Shown here piece by piece: positions 29,107-41,199 of a stretch of DNA of 64,000 bases. The stretch is from NCBI GenBank assembly GCA_017165825.1, contig CM029386.1, forward strand, positions 2,462,742 to 2,526,741, in the 5' to 3' direction. The notes beneath the pieces are model-generated. The model saw only the letters and a list, made by a program, of their open reading frames with translations, was not told the DNA's origin and did not search any database. Every line of letters starts with the position of its first letter. Within the stretch, counting starts at the first letter, position 1. The position numbers and the translations under genes are program-made. Source of the stretch: Hepsetus odoe (lineage: Eukaryota; Chordata; Actinopteri; Characiformes; Hepsetidae).

Positions 29107-32100
29107 GTAAGTGTGACCCCCCCCTCCCTCCATACAGAGGCTGGATCTCCCATCTCTGGACCTGGAGACTGGATCAACAGGTGCTATCCTGGGAATGGGG
29201 CCCATTTATTGATCCAAATAACGTCCATTGATCATGATCTGCAGATTCTCCCCATGTGGGCTAGACGTCTGGTTCCTTTCACCACGGCTGTGAAGTTTCT
29301 CTGAACATCTCACCCAGAGAAAGACTTCACCGTGGTGGTGAACGGACCCGGACGTCTAGCTCTTGTGAGCTCTTTTCTGAAGGTTTAAGTGGAGTATGGT
29401 TGGATTGCTTGTCTTTGGGAAACTCAGCGCCAGAGTTTAGACTCAGAGCCCAAACTCTCTGTCAGGGATAAGGCGATCATTCACCACTTTTGCAGAACTG
29501 CAGGGAAATGCATGGCTTTAATACACGTTTTAAAGGCTGCGTAGGTCAGTCCAGTGGTTCCAGCTGCAGAAGAACAGGGTTATTTTCTCTTCAGCTGAAC
29601 ATCTGCTGACTTGCGAGTTCAGGCCCCCTAAACTAGGGCTCTTTTCTTTTATGACGCATCATTATGGGTCCAGATAAAGGCTTCAGTAGTCCCAATGGAC
29701 CCCCTCCCTCCGGCAGGGCTTGGTCAGAGAGTAAATGCTCCACTAATGGAGGAGTCCGTTTGGTCTGCTAAACCCATATTTAGATGTCACTGATGTGAAT
29801 CTTTGGAGATTAGAGTCAGGATCTCGATGGTACAGGATTTTATTGGTGATTATGCTGTCACATAAAACAAAGAGGGCCTCAGACTAAGCAGACAAAGTTT
29901 GTGTTGGTGCAGCACCTCCGTGGACCAAACCCAGGCCTCTATTTGGTTTTCATGAGCCCCAGTAACTCTGTGGGTAATCTTTGTCACGGGGATTAGGAGA
30001 CAAAAGGTTGAAAGATCAACCCACCCCCCCTCATCCTTCACTTCGGAGGGTCCACACTGAAGTTGGAGCTGTAGGGGGGCAAAGGAGGGGTGGTAACGCT
30101 TCCTGTCTTCTCAGAGGTTTTTCTGAAAAGCCAGCACTGCCCCCTCCTTTCTTTTTTCCTGATGATTTTATGAGAACCCATATGGGCGAAATCACCCTGT
30201 TTATTTTACAGGGTCTTAAAAATACACAGCATGTGTGCAAGGAACTCTTACAACAGCAACACAGAGGCAGGAGGTGTAAAGAATGTCCCAAGAACCAGGT
30301 TCCTGGGTTGGTAGCACCTTCTTTAAGGGCAGCAGGGGACCTTTTGGGGGTCCACTGGTCTCACTTCTTATTTTTCTAGCTCTTGTGAGATCAGAGGAGG
30401 CTCTAAAGGTGGAAGAGTTTGATTGTGTTTGGAAAATAAACAAGGACATGCCATCCCGTATCAATAAGCTCATGTCGGATTTATGGCCTGGAATGGCTTA
30501 AGACACACAGAGCGATACACACCTGCGGAGCAGGGGAGCCGTGATGGATGGGATATAAAACACGAATCCAACAGGAGAGGAATGTTAATGGTTTGCACAC
30601 TTTTCCCCCCCCCCCCCGCAAATTATGGCAAGGGAGTCTGTTTGGAGAGAGAGAAAGGGAAAGAGGGGGTTCATTGACCCCAGGGATTTTACAGGGTTGC
30701 GAACGGGTGGTCTCTAAAGATCCCCTATAATTATTATATGGTCACTTTCTAAGTCAGCCTGAGACAAAAGTCTCTGAATCAGCGGAGGGAAATTGCTCAG
30801 TGCTCGGTTTACAGTGCGCGGAGGGGCTGGGCCGAGGCTTCCTTCTGTTGTAAAACAAAAGAGCTCTCGCATTGTTTGAAACCGCTAGCTTGTAACTGCC
30901 TCAAGGGTCAGTGGCTTCGAAGGGCCGTAGGTTAAGTATTTTAATCAGCGTGGAGCCAAGGCCTTTGGGCAGAGCCGCTCATTCCTCCGTGTTTACATTC
31001 CTGATTAATTGATCTGATTGAAAGTCTTGGCTTTGGCAGTGCTTCAGCCTTTCTCAGGTGCGAGGAAAACTCTTTGGGCTTTTCCTAAACAAACGGAAAA
31101 CACCTTCCATGAGAAGGTCTCGGACGTGGGAGGTTTGGTAAACCAGTCCCTTTTCCCCAAAATCCAAGGTGTGCTTGGCACATCCAGTAGTTTTGCTCTG
31201 ATTCAAGAGATTCAGGAAGGACATGAGGACAAACGGTCCTGTGTAGCATTTTTTGCACTTAAACTGGCTTTAACGAAGCAAAAGGTTTGAAAAATGAATC
31301 AGTCCAACTCCAGCGGACCAAACATTGCAGCCTTGGGGGAGCTTTTAGAGATTGATTGGTCCCATTCACTCCCAATATGAACAAGTTCAGAGTAAACTGC
31401 GCTTTATGCGAATACGGCCTGTTTATCTAGAACATGGGTTTTGCATCTAACAACTCCACAGACATCCACAGACAGCTACCTCCGACATGAAATCCGTTGC
31501 CTGAAAACAGTGTTGTTTCACTGTGATGGGGATTGACTTTCCAACTTGTTCTTCTCCAGGTTTGTCCCCGGAAGAGGCCTGGTGCTGTATCCTCAGATTG
31601 GGGACAAGATGGACATTGTGTGTCCCCGACTGAGACCAGGCTCAAGCGAGCAGACCAACATTGAGTACTTCCGCGTCTACCTGGTCACCAAAGAGCAGCT
31701 GGAGAAATGCCGCGTTGAAAAGGACAACATGGCCCTGCTGAACTGCGACAAACCGGACCAGGACGTCAAGTTCACCCTTAAGTTCCAGGAGTTCAGCCCC
31801 AACCTGTGGGGCCTGGAGTTCCTCCAAGGAAAAGACTATTACATCATATGTAAGTACCGAGCCAAGTACATCTCCCACTCCTATGTTCATCCGCCATTGG
31901 CTTTCTCCCGCCTCGCCCTTTCGTTGGTCTGTTTCAAAACCCAGTGCTGATTGATGGCTAGTTCCTATTTCCGAGGCGAAACAGATCAGTGCTGTGGCCT
32001 TCAGATTCAAAGTGTTCGACAATCAAGCTAGCTTTCAAGGGCTGATTTTTCTCGAGTAGGTCTCAAAAACCCACCCAGTTTGGTCCAGATGTGGTCACGC

Positions 32101-32939
32101 CTCCTCGGCCATGAAATTTAGCCATTACGATGAGCAAGGTCAGTGTGTCGTTTTAAAAAGATCGCGGTAGCCAATCTCGTTTGAGCTGCTGGTAAGAGCC
32201 TTTGTGGCCTAGTGCGTGTCCACTTTGGCCCTTTCTCAGCTGGCACATTCCTGAACGGCCCGGGCGAATGAGTTTAAGATTTGCACGCTCCAAATCCCAG
32301 CGCTGCGTCCGCCAGCGTGAGACAGACCGCTTTGACAGGATTTTTTTAGGCAGCTTGGCCTGAAGCCTCGGGGCTGAGGATATCTGACCTAAATGGTCCC
32401 GAAGAGGGGTGTGTGGGTGTGTGTGGGTGTGTGTGTGTGTGCGTGTGTGAGCAAGCACTGAAAAGTGAGGAACTTAGTTTGTCTCAGTTTGGAAGGTTAG
32501 CAGAACATTTGAAGTGGTGTCCAGTTGATCAGGCTGGGTCATGTGTTTGTGAGCGCGAGGAAGTAACGAGGCAGGGTTGTGTTCAGCTCACTCCGAGTGC
32601 TCGTTGTCTCGTCCTTCGCGTCTGCATAAAATAAAGGAAGTATGCACTCACCGCCGGCTGCTGCTGCAATTTTGCGCTGGATTTTGTGGGTGCAATTATG
32701 GGCGCATATGTTTAGTCTAAATAGGCCTTCTCCGCAGGAACGTGTGTGTCTAATTACATGTTTTGTAATGCAGCCTCTGAGCGTGTGTGTGTGTGTGTGT
32801 GTGTGTGCGTATGGAGGCATGTCAGTGTCACAATCTTTTGTATGGATTTCAGAGGGCTTAGGGTTAGAACATCGTAACACACACACATATTTACATCATG
32901 CTTTACATTATATGTAGATGCAAATACATTATTATATAT

Positions 32940-33003
<64 letters not shown>

Positions 33004-33769
33004 TATATACATATATATATATGTACAGTACTGTGCAAGTTTTAGGCAGGTGTGAAAAAATGCTTTCAGAAATGGAAGTGTTCATCCATTTATTTCATCA
33101 ATCAACAAAATGCAGTGAATGAACAAAGAAATCTAAATCAAATCAATATTTGAATTGTAGCTTTATTTTGCCTTCAAAACAGCATCAGTTCTTCTGAGTA
33201 CCACAGTTTTGAAGGAACTTCGGCGGTGATCGTTTCCAAACATCTTGGAGAGAACTAACCACCAGATCTTCTGCCGGATGTAGCTTTCATCACATCCTTC
33301 TGTCTCTTCATGGATCCAGACACACTGGATGATGTTGAGATCAGGGCTCTGTAGAAGAAGAACTGATGCTGGTTTGAAGGTAAAAGGTAGAAACACCAAA
33401 TATTGATCTGATTTAGATTTTTCTTTTGTTCCTCACTTTGCATTTTGTAAATTGATCAAAATAAACAATCATTATTAATATTTCTGAAAGCATTTTGTTT
33501 ACAGCATTTTTTCACACCTGGCTACAATTTTTGCACAGTACTGTATGTGTATATAGACCTAGAGATACTTTTTTATTATTTTCTTTTTATAAATAATACA
33601 TATCACATATTGAGGCTGATTTTAAATAATTGATAGGGTTTTATTCTTATATTAAATGTGTATTATTTTCTCATTGACTGCAGTGTAGCTATTAGCCTCA
33701 TAACGATGGCAGTGATGTCTCTGGGACATAATGCTACATGTGTCGCTACATAAAATCCTGGCTGCAGCT

Positions 33770-33800
<31 letters not shown>

Positions 33801-36800
33801 CATGTGTGAACCACCCCCCCCACCATGCAGGGTGGCTCTGTAGCCGGCTGCTCTGCCCGAGGCTCTCTGTGTGCTTGTTGTGGTCGTGGAAGCGAGCGTC
33901 TTCACTCAGGCTGAAGGGTCCGCTCACATGCACACAAATGTGAGACGGCTCGCAGCGAAATGGGCCATGTTGGGTAAAATGCTCCATTTCTGTCCCATCT
34001 CTCTCTCTTTCTCCCTTTCTTTTCTATCGATGGGACAGTCTGAAGGAGCGTCAAGATTCCCTCACTTTACGTTTAGCCGGTTCTCCACCTCCTAGGCCCA
34101 GATGGTGATTATGTTAAAAGAATCTTATTCTGTAACTGAAAAATGTAAATACTTCCTTTTCCACTTCGCATGGTCCATGTGTGGGAGCCTTGATGCAAAA
34201 AAAAAAAATCTATTTTGATTTTCTCATGGTTATGATCAAAGTAGTATCAAAAAACTATTTCATATAGCAGATCAGCAGTTAAGCCCCGCCCACTGAAGTT
34301 ATAAGGCATGTTTCATGTTTTGGTCCAGATTGAGGGGAGCCAGTCAGAACAGAGCTTATTGTCAAAGATCAGCCTCAAAGGCATGGAAATTGTGGACCTC
34401 CAGGAAAAAGATCAAATCTTTATTTAATTACACTAATAAATCTATGAACAATATGAAAATAACTCCGCCAGCTAGCAACTTGGAAAACATTTCTTGTAGC
34501 TTCGCCCTGGGAGATGGTAGGCTGTGCACATCCACCTGGACTTTTTTAAAAAAGACAGCAATCTGAAGGACCTAAATGGGAAATGTTGGGATTATCATGG
34601 CGTTTCGCAGCACAGTATCACGATAAACACCCTCCTGGCTTAGCGTGTGTCGCTCTTGCTCTCAGCCGTTTTTTGTATCATTCCCTCTCTCGTCCCCCCC
34701 CCCCCCCCCCTCTGTCACATTATCTCTCTCTCCACGTCTCTCCCCATGGTGGGCAAGTTTATTCGCTCCTAAATCCCAGCCGCGAACGACAGATTACTCC
34801 CAGTGGAATTTGCGCTTCCCAAGCGGCGGCGTGAATGCGCCGACACAATAGTGTGGAAAAATGTGCTCTAAGCCGCTCCGCTCGGCCTGAACCTCGGCAA
34901 GCCAAGCCTGAAGAAAGAAAAGCTATCACAGATATTCATTTGGAGGCCTGGACGGGGCCGTTAGCCGCCAGTGACGGTGTACAGAGGTGTTTAGCAGGTC
35001 TCCAGCTATGCTTTAATAATTTTTATAAGGCTTTTCGAACGTGCCATCCAGCAAACATGGCCTGTTAAGAAGCTTTCCCCTCCTGCGGGGCGACACACAA
35101 CCCCCCTCCACAAACACGCACTCACACTGGTGTTAGTAGTCCTGCTGATTTCCTTCCTAATGAATCAACTCATTTTTTGACTCCGGAGAAGCCCGTAGAG
35201 TCTATTGGAGGATGACCTGCTCACCAAACCGCTTCCCAAGGCCGCGGGTTTTGGTTTTTATTGGAATCGGCTGGAGCTGAACTCAATTATCAGCAAGATT
35301 GAGGTCCGGGAAAGCTGTACGGGTCAAATCTGAACTCCGTTATTGGCCGAGAGCCGTGCTGAATCTGAAGTTCATCGGGACGCCGCCGATGGCAGGATAA
35401 ACGGCTCGCGAGGGATTAGTTTATAGATGCCGTGTCCATTAGTGCTGCTTTTAAAGGGCCTTGAAGGAAAGGTTGGCCAGCGTTTTAACACTTTCTCGCC
35501 GCAGCAAGTGTATATCCTGATGTTCGGAGGAATAAATCACAAAAGCAAATAACTGAAGGCATAACTGTAGTTGTACAGAATCCAAACCTCATTCATCGTG
35601 TCCCAGATCTCATCTCAGAAATGAGTCGCACGTCGGTAATGGGTTTGGAGTTGAAATGTCAAAGAAATACAGCCTTCCTTTGTAAGAGGAGTCACCATCG
35701 TCAAGGTCCCTGAATTTCAAAATTGAGGTCTGGCTGGTTGAAAAATTCTACCGTCATGGCGGTTCCCCACATTTTGAGTTATACTAAGAGCTAATACATG
35801 GGCAACACTTTGAGGCCCAGTGTTGATAAGACAGCCAAGAGACATTTCTAAAGTTGTATTCTGTACGAAGAGCTGTCAGGACCTCAGAATGGACAAAAGC
35901 AGCTTTGAAGAAATTCGGCACATTTTTAATAGAAAAGTCTGACGAATATGCAGTTACATATTCATATTTTATCCATTAACATCACATTTGAATGTTACAA
36001 ACAGGAGTTTATCACTGGTTCAAGGGTGTTTGAGCCTCTAAAGCTGGTGTGACGTGTGTTTGTTTCAACAGCAACGTCAAACAGCACTTTTGAAGGCCTG
36101 GACAACCACGAGGGAGGCGTATGCAAGACCAAGTCCATGAAGTTGGTGCTCCGAGTTGGACAAAGTGAGTTATCATGCTACATTCTTTTTTTTTTTCTTG
36201 TCCTCTGTTTTTATAGTGTGATAGCAAAAAGGAAACATGTACCATTTCCTCCTTGCCCCCAGTGAATCCAGTCAGCCAGGATGGAGCTGGTATCTGAGGT
36301 TCGCTTCTTTAGTTTTTGTATCGAGGTGCACATAACGGAAGCTCATAGCAGGCCTAAATCATGGGAGGTGATGGAGGTGATCCAATAGACTTGCTAATGC
36401 GGTTTCTGATACAGTGCAATGCACTGTTTTCTATGAACATGAGTTAAGCAGCTGTGTCGGCTGAATCGGATCACTCTCCTTCATTTTTTAAAATTAAAAC
36501 TGAGTCATACATGGACCTAAACCACAGAAGCAAGTCTATTAGAGATTACTGAGCCACCCAACGCACCATAGCTTGTGTTCGGCAGTTTGCAAATTAGCTC
36601 TCGGGCTTTTAAAGAAGCGAAAGCATTATACTGTTATGATGTTAAAAGAGCTTTAAACTCTAATTAAGAGTCGCGAATGAAGTTCCCACACTCGTAAGCC
36701 AGTGCATCTGTTCGCTGCGAGAGCACTTCTGATCGCTTCTTCCGTACTTTGTGCCACCACGTCGCCTTCTGTGTGCAGAGAACACACGCATTAGCCGCGT

Positions 36801-38066
36801 CTCAGCGTGTAATTGAAATGTCATGTGCAGTCGCCTCCTACGGCTGCGCCAGCTGTCCCCTTCTTCCTCCGCCGCAGAGAGACTGCCTCCTTTAAGCCAA
36901 TTCATTAATTTCTCTCGCTAATCCTGGAGCAGAATAAACGCGAGGCAGGAAGCTCCAAGAGGTGGTCCCACTTTCGCGCGAGCACTTCCAGGAACAGAGT
37001 GTCGGCATAATATGTGCAATTCCATATGTTAGTCGTGGTTACATCAACCCTGAAAAATGGGATGAAAAATTAGGAACATGAATATTGTTTAAAAAATGTC
37101 AAAAATATAAAGGAATTTAAGCTTATGCAATTCTTTTATCTATAAGAATTGCCTTTAAATTAAATGTGTGTGTGTGTGTGTGTATCTCAAGCAGGTCCAT
37201 CAGACCCAGTATCAACTAAAGACCACCCACCCAAATACTCCGAAAGCGACAACCAAAGCACGTTCAGCAAAGAGAATGAAGTCATCAGCAAAACTGGTAT
37301 GTGTACATGGGACAGCATAGTGGATAACTCTGTGTAGACCTCTTCACAATTGGCCCCTTTCATTGAAAGCCCAATGTATATTATGAATGAAGTGTGTTTT
37401 CTTGCTAATTTCACTGGTTTTTGGCAGTTTCCAGCAGCAAAAACACAAAGTACTGCTTTTTGCCACCAAACATGCTTATTTATCAGGTTTATGTATGAAA
37501 TAAATATTGAAGTAAGTCACTTTGTGCTAAATGGATAGTTTCCTTTTAATTTCAATCATGCAGTTTGTAGGAAATGGTTTCATTCTGAAATTAAGCTGCT
37601 ATACTGGTCAGCTAAAGCGAAAGAAATGATAATAAATATACAAAAATTTTTTGTCTGTAATCTTTTTTATACAACAGACACCACCCTGGACAGTGATGCA
37701 GACGGAAAGAACAGCGAATCCGTGGGCCCGTCTGGTTCGGAGATGGCCCTGTTTGCGGGTGTGGTGTCAGGAGTGGCGGTGCTCGTCCTTCTCCTGGTGG
37801 TGGGACTGGTGGTGTTGATTCGGCGGCGACACCGCAAACACTCGGCCCAGTGCTCCGGTCCACTCCCGCTGCACACCCTCCCCAAGCGAGGCAGTGGCGG
37901 CAACAACAACGGCTCTGAGCCCAGTGACATCATTTTCCCCCTGCGCACCTCCGACAGCTTGTACTGCCCGCACTACGAGAAGGTCAGTGGAGACTATGGA
38001 CATCCCGTTTACATCGTCCAGGAGATGCCACCCCAGAGCCCCGCCAACATCTACTATAAAGTTTGA
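28997..38066 (+). CDS. efnb2: Ephrin-B2, transmembrane ligand of Eph receptors, 5 exons
   Basis: The exons 28997-29106, 31560-31849, 36072-36164, 37195-37296 and 37678-38066 join in phases 2,1,1,1 to give 327 residues (human 333). A signal peptide (about 1-24) is followed by the ephrin receptor-binding domain (about 27-164). That domain has four cysteines at 58, 87, 99 and 151, N-glycosylation sites at Asn32 and Asn137, and the Eph-binding loop FQEFSPNLWGLEF (112-124). A variable linker comes next, then the TM segment (about 222-246), an RRRHRKH stop-transfer, and a cytoplasmic tail with PHYEKVSGDYGHPVYIVQEM and the C-terminal YYKV PDZ ligand. It signals in both directions at cell contacts, for example in artery/vein and axon patterning. 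The Kozak context (G at -3, G at +4) is good. The a/b paralogue is not decided. Confidence 0.97.
29261..29359. repeat. Near-perfect 43-bp inverted repeat (foldback) in efnb2 intron 1
   Basis: The left arm 29261-29303 starts CTAGACGTCTGG and ends TTTCTCTG. The right arm 29315-29359 is its inverse with a few changes, and an 11-base loop separates them. The arms share GTGGTGAACGGACCC-type words with the element at 25032-25291. It is probably a collapsed MITE. Confidence 0.75.
29360..31559. other. Rest of efnb2 intron 1
   Basis: Mostly unique sequence. A FOX-type TGTTTAC next to ATTCCTGATTAATTG at about 30990-31015 lies in a stretch that looks constrained, but this is only a visual impression. 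No exon or RNA was recognised. Confidence 0.4.
31560..31849 (+). CDS. efnb2: efnb2 exon 2 (receptor-binding domain)
   Basis: Acceptor TTCTCCAG, donor GTAAGT. From FVPGRGLVLYPQIGDKMDIV to LEFLQGKDYYII, it carries three of the four ephrin cysteines and the Eph-binding loop. Confidence 0.97.
32408..32450. repeat. (TG)n microsatellite in efnb2 intron 2
   Basis: GTGTG repeats with interruptions. Another short (TG)n is at 32782-32807. Confidence 0.9.
32942..33025. repeat. (TA)n microsatellite
   Basis: A long AT dinucleotide tract with a short (AC)n centre, and the landing site of the Tc1-type element that follows. Confidence 0.95.
33026..33543. mobile_element. Non-autonomous Tc1/mariner element, 518 bp, with TIRs and TA target duplication
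   Basis: Both ends are CAGTACTGTGCAA facing inward, and the similarity continues through CAGGTGTGAAAAAATGCT. TA lies directly outside each end (33024-33025, 33544-33545), the Tc1 hallmark. On the minus strand the interior keeps a scrap of transposase (QSPDLNIIQCVW), so it is an internally deleted copy. It lies in efnb2 intron 2. Confidence 0.9.
33773..33810. repeat. (TG)n microsatellite in efnb2 intron 2
   Basis: GT repeat with one CA change. Confidence 0.9.
33811..36071. other. Rest of efnb2 intron 2
   Basis: Mostly unique, with GC-richer islands at about 34790-35060 and 35160-35480. No exon was recognised. The islands are candidates for conserved enhancers but could not be tested. Confidence 0.35.
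36072..36164 (+). CDS. efnb2: efnb2 exon 3 (end of the ephrin domain)
   Basis: A 93-nt exon in phase 1-1 with acceptor TTTCAACAG and donor GTGAGT. It encodes TSNSTFEGLDNHEGGVCKTK and SMKLVLRVGQ, with the fourth cysteine. Confidence 0.96.
37195..37296 (+). CDS. efnb2: efnb2 exon 4 (extracellular linker), possible cassette exon
   Basis: A 102-nt exon in phase 1-1, donor GTATGT. It encodes a 34-residue Ser/Asp/Lys-rich linker (SPSDPVSTKDHPPKYSESDN start). The acceptor is unusual: a (TG)n run at 37165-37183 sits where the pyrimidine tract should be, followed by TATCTCAAGCAG. The match to other ephrin-B2 proteins is weakest here. Confidence 0.85.
37678..38066 (+). CDS. efnb2: efnb2 exon 5 (TM, cytoplasmic tail, stop)
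   Basis: Acceptor TTATACAACAG. The TM core is MALFAGVVSGVAVLVLLLVV, followed by RRRHRKH. The tail is nearly invariant in the last 60 residues and ends SPANIYYKV with TGA at 38064-38066. The middle of the tail (SAQCSGPLPLHTLPKRGS) is the diverged part. Confidence 0.97.
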
Positions 38067-39165
38067 CGAAGTCATCTCTGCAGGATGGGCGAGCGCTTAG
38101 ATTTGCCTCCCAAAGATGCTGTTTTTTTATGCTGCTGTAGGAGTCCTACCAGCCAGGATGGAACAGAGACCTAAAGCCTTTGATGCGGAAAGTATTTGAT
38201 TGGTCTGGTTTCCCATTTCAGCCTGAACGAAGAGAAGAACGACTGAGATAACTCTTGGAACGAGCCAGGAACGTGGTCTCTTCAGTGCTTTATAAAACAC
38301 TCTACCAGATTTTGTGCTCAGGGGAGAACATTGAAAGTGCTTCAGAAAGGCCTACAGTTATTGCATCCGTGCATCACAGTGGGTTATGCATAGAAACGGA
38401 TTATCGGGGATAACTTTAGAACCTTTAAGTGTAGTTGGCAAGTCGTAAATCTCCATTGGTAGCATCTCAAGCCAGCGTGGCTGGCGTTTTTCTCCTCAGC
38501 AGCTCCAGGAGCTGTACCTTAAACGTATGTATGAATCAGAAAAGTCAGGGTAAGGCTTTCAAAGACTGTTCCTGCATCCCCGAGCTGGTCTGATGGATGC
38601 ATCACACATATCCGACTCCTGCTGTTTCTCCTCCATATGCCGTTTCTGCGTCAGGGTGCGAGATGTTGCAGCTTCTTCAGGCTGCCTGCAGTTCTCTCAC
38701 TCCTTCCCTTTGGCAGCTTGTCAAGAGCTGCCTCAAGAAAGAAGATGTCTCTGTGCACATCCCCCTCTTTGTTTACTCCTGTAAATACTACCTAAAGCTC
38801 CTTTTTGTTTTGTAAGTTATGTCTTAAGTTATGTTTTGTATGGCGCTGAATACTCTTCTGGTGCGTCCAGAGGAGAAGATGAGGACTGGGTAGTCTCTGA
38901 AGCCGAGTGTTAACACAGTAGATTTCTGTCGCCGCGGCCAGCAGCGATGGTTCAGCGGCTCACCGTCTGATCTGCCCGAGTGTTGATTTGTCGATTGTAC
39001 ACCAGACGAATGTTCCATTCCAGCTGGCCGCAAAACCGAACGGATTATGATTGTTCTACTGAACGGGCTCAGAACATTTCTGAGTTTTGCTGGGGGGGGA
39101 CAAATTTGTTTTGTAAGATTTGAATAAAGATGGTGGCCCAGTGGATTGGGGAATAAAAAGGTTCA
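38067..39165 (+). other. efnb2: Probable efnb2 3' UTR
   Basis: Non-coding sequence after the stop. Two AATAAA signals lie at 39123-39128 and 39152-39157, a likely end of the transcript. Confidence 0.6.
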
Positions 39166-39169
39166 TTTT

Positions 39170-40825
39170 CTTGCTTACAAACTCCCATATTAAGATTAAG
39201 TAAATCTTGATAATAGCTTATATTAAACGTCATAATAGATTATGGAAAGAAAATGAAGATTATGCCTCAGAAAACAATTACGTTGAATGGTATAGCACTA
39301 ATTTATGAGCATTTTGGCATTTTGACATTTCTGCATTTCTGGATGCATTTTAATCCAATAGCAGAAATGTGTCCAAAGTTAACTTCCCAACAAAAGAAAA
39401 TTCCATTCTTCACCATTTCTGCACAGTGAAATCACTAAGAAATGCAAGTGATTGGTGGGAAAATTTCAAGAGACCTCAAGAGATACATAAACAAATCAAA
39501 ACTTTTCACAGTGGAACTGGATGTCTGAAGGAACGAGTCTAAATCGTTCCCCAAACTGATTTAGTTCATATCCAGTATACTGCAATCCCCAACATCCATA
39601 TAAACACTCACGTGTAACTACACTGGGAGAGGAAATGGAGACGTTTAGTTCTGTGTCTCTACATCTGAGCCTTTCGCACCAAACCCACCGAATGATAGTG
39701 TTTACATACAACTTAATTACGGAGATATTTAAAAATAAAATAGTGGATTTTGCTAAGAAACACTGCTAATCAGAGTCCTTGTTCTAGAGGATCAGCTGGA
39801 AGTGAAAGAGCGTGAAGGCTTTCTGGTTCGGTTCCTACATTATACACCACAGGCTGCTGGCTTGGTCCCATTTGGCTCTAGTGGTTCTCCTTCTACGCGT
39901 CCTAAAGCCCTTCAGAGAGGCTGCACACTTTCTTTTTTGTCTTTATCTTGATGTGAGACTCATTTTCAAATCACGACAGCCTTAAAAAAAATCTGCTTAA
40001 AGGGCAGATTAACACAGTGAGCCCAACAGCAGTTGGTCAGCCATGACATATTGGGATGTTCTTGAGTGGTTCAAGCTGCATCGTAGCTACTAATGTTTAT
40101 AAGCTTTGCTAACACACTTTAATCCATGTGTATAGATATGAATGTCATGCAGAGTCAGAAACCAAACGAGCCCGATTAAAATGAACTAAACATCTTGATA
40201 TGGTTTTAAATGGGCACGATGACCGAGGCCTGCGGTTTAAAACATGCTGGAAGTTATGGTCGTCATGGTCACCATAGTAACCTAGATTTAGGAACAGGGG
40301 TCAGTGGTGCAAAAGGGGTTTGATGGCATGCTGTTTCTCATATCGAGAGTCGGGCCAATAAAACAGCAAAATGTGCTAAATGAGCTTGGTTGCAGCAGTA
40401 CCATTTGGTCTGGCGGTTTAGCGGCACATTAGGCGAAGGTGATAGCAGGACGAGTAGTGGGGAATTTCGGTCCTGACCCACAGACACCTTCTGCAGTGGG
40501 CAAGGGCAGGAAAGCAAGGTGTTGTGAACAAAGCCTTCACACCTCTTGACCTCAGACACGTTCCGCTGTCATTCACATAAGCGAATATACCGACAGGCCA
40601 CACACTTGTCCTCCTGTTAGATAAGCGCTGCTTTTTTTTCTGGAACATCGCCCAAGGCTCATGAACCCTGCTGCCTGGGACACACTTTTCTTTGTCCCCT
40701 CAAGCTCGGGAGAGGTTACCAACAAATCAAGGGAAGGTCGGTCCATGAATTTGCAAGAAAAACAAGATGATTTGTTAGAAACATATACCTTGGACTTTGA
40801 TTGCCAAAGACTGATCATTATTTTA
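39170..40825. other. Intergenic, no gene recognised
   Basis: Mixed AT-rich sequence downstream of efnb2. The ORFs are short and lack family-like motifs. Confidence 0.5.
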
Positions 40826-41190
40826 TCGTATAAGAAACACTTACCTCATACCCACCTTGTTCTTTCACTCATTGGCCATTTTATTAGAAACACCTACCTC
40901 ATACTTCTTCATATTTTCCAATTTATTAATAACACTTGTGCTTTCCACTCAGTGGTTAATAGAAAAACGGGCCTTGTACTTCTACAGTTGGCCATTTTGT
41001 TAGAAACACCTATTATTCGGTGTGTGTGTTGTTCTCCCTATCCCTCCTGGTTTCAGAGTGGTCTGCCACCCAAAAAATATCCCTCGCCTCGGTGATCAGA
41101 AAGCAATTGTTGCAGAAAGGCTAGAGGACAGCTGAAAAAAATGCATTAACAGACTGGAGAGGGGTTTCTGATAAAATGGCCAGTGTGTGT
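40826..41190 (+). repeat. Dispersed minisatellite: TTAGAAACACCTACC repeat, cluster 1
   Basis: The word TTGGCCATTTTATTAGAAAC recurs with CACCTACCTCATACTTCTTC-type spacers at about 40832, 40870, 40920 and 40987. An inverted copy (TTTCTGATAAAATGGCCAGT) lies at 41165-41184. The unit is roughly 45-55 bp and imperfect. The same word makes up the clusters at 58003-58230 and 63570-63745. Confidence 0.7.
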
Positions 41191-41199
41191 AGTTTGTCA

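Noticed and set aside
28443..29110. Long ORFs over the (CA)n tract upstream of efnb2
   Set aside because: They read His/Thr or Cys/Val repeats from the microsatellite. The true efnb2 start is the ATG at 28997.
30975..31020. FOX/ETS-type arterial enhancer in efnb2 intron 1
   Set aside because: Only a single TGTTTAC and loose neighbours were seen. Too little to call an enhancer from sequence alone.
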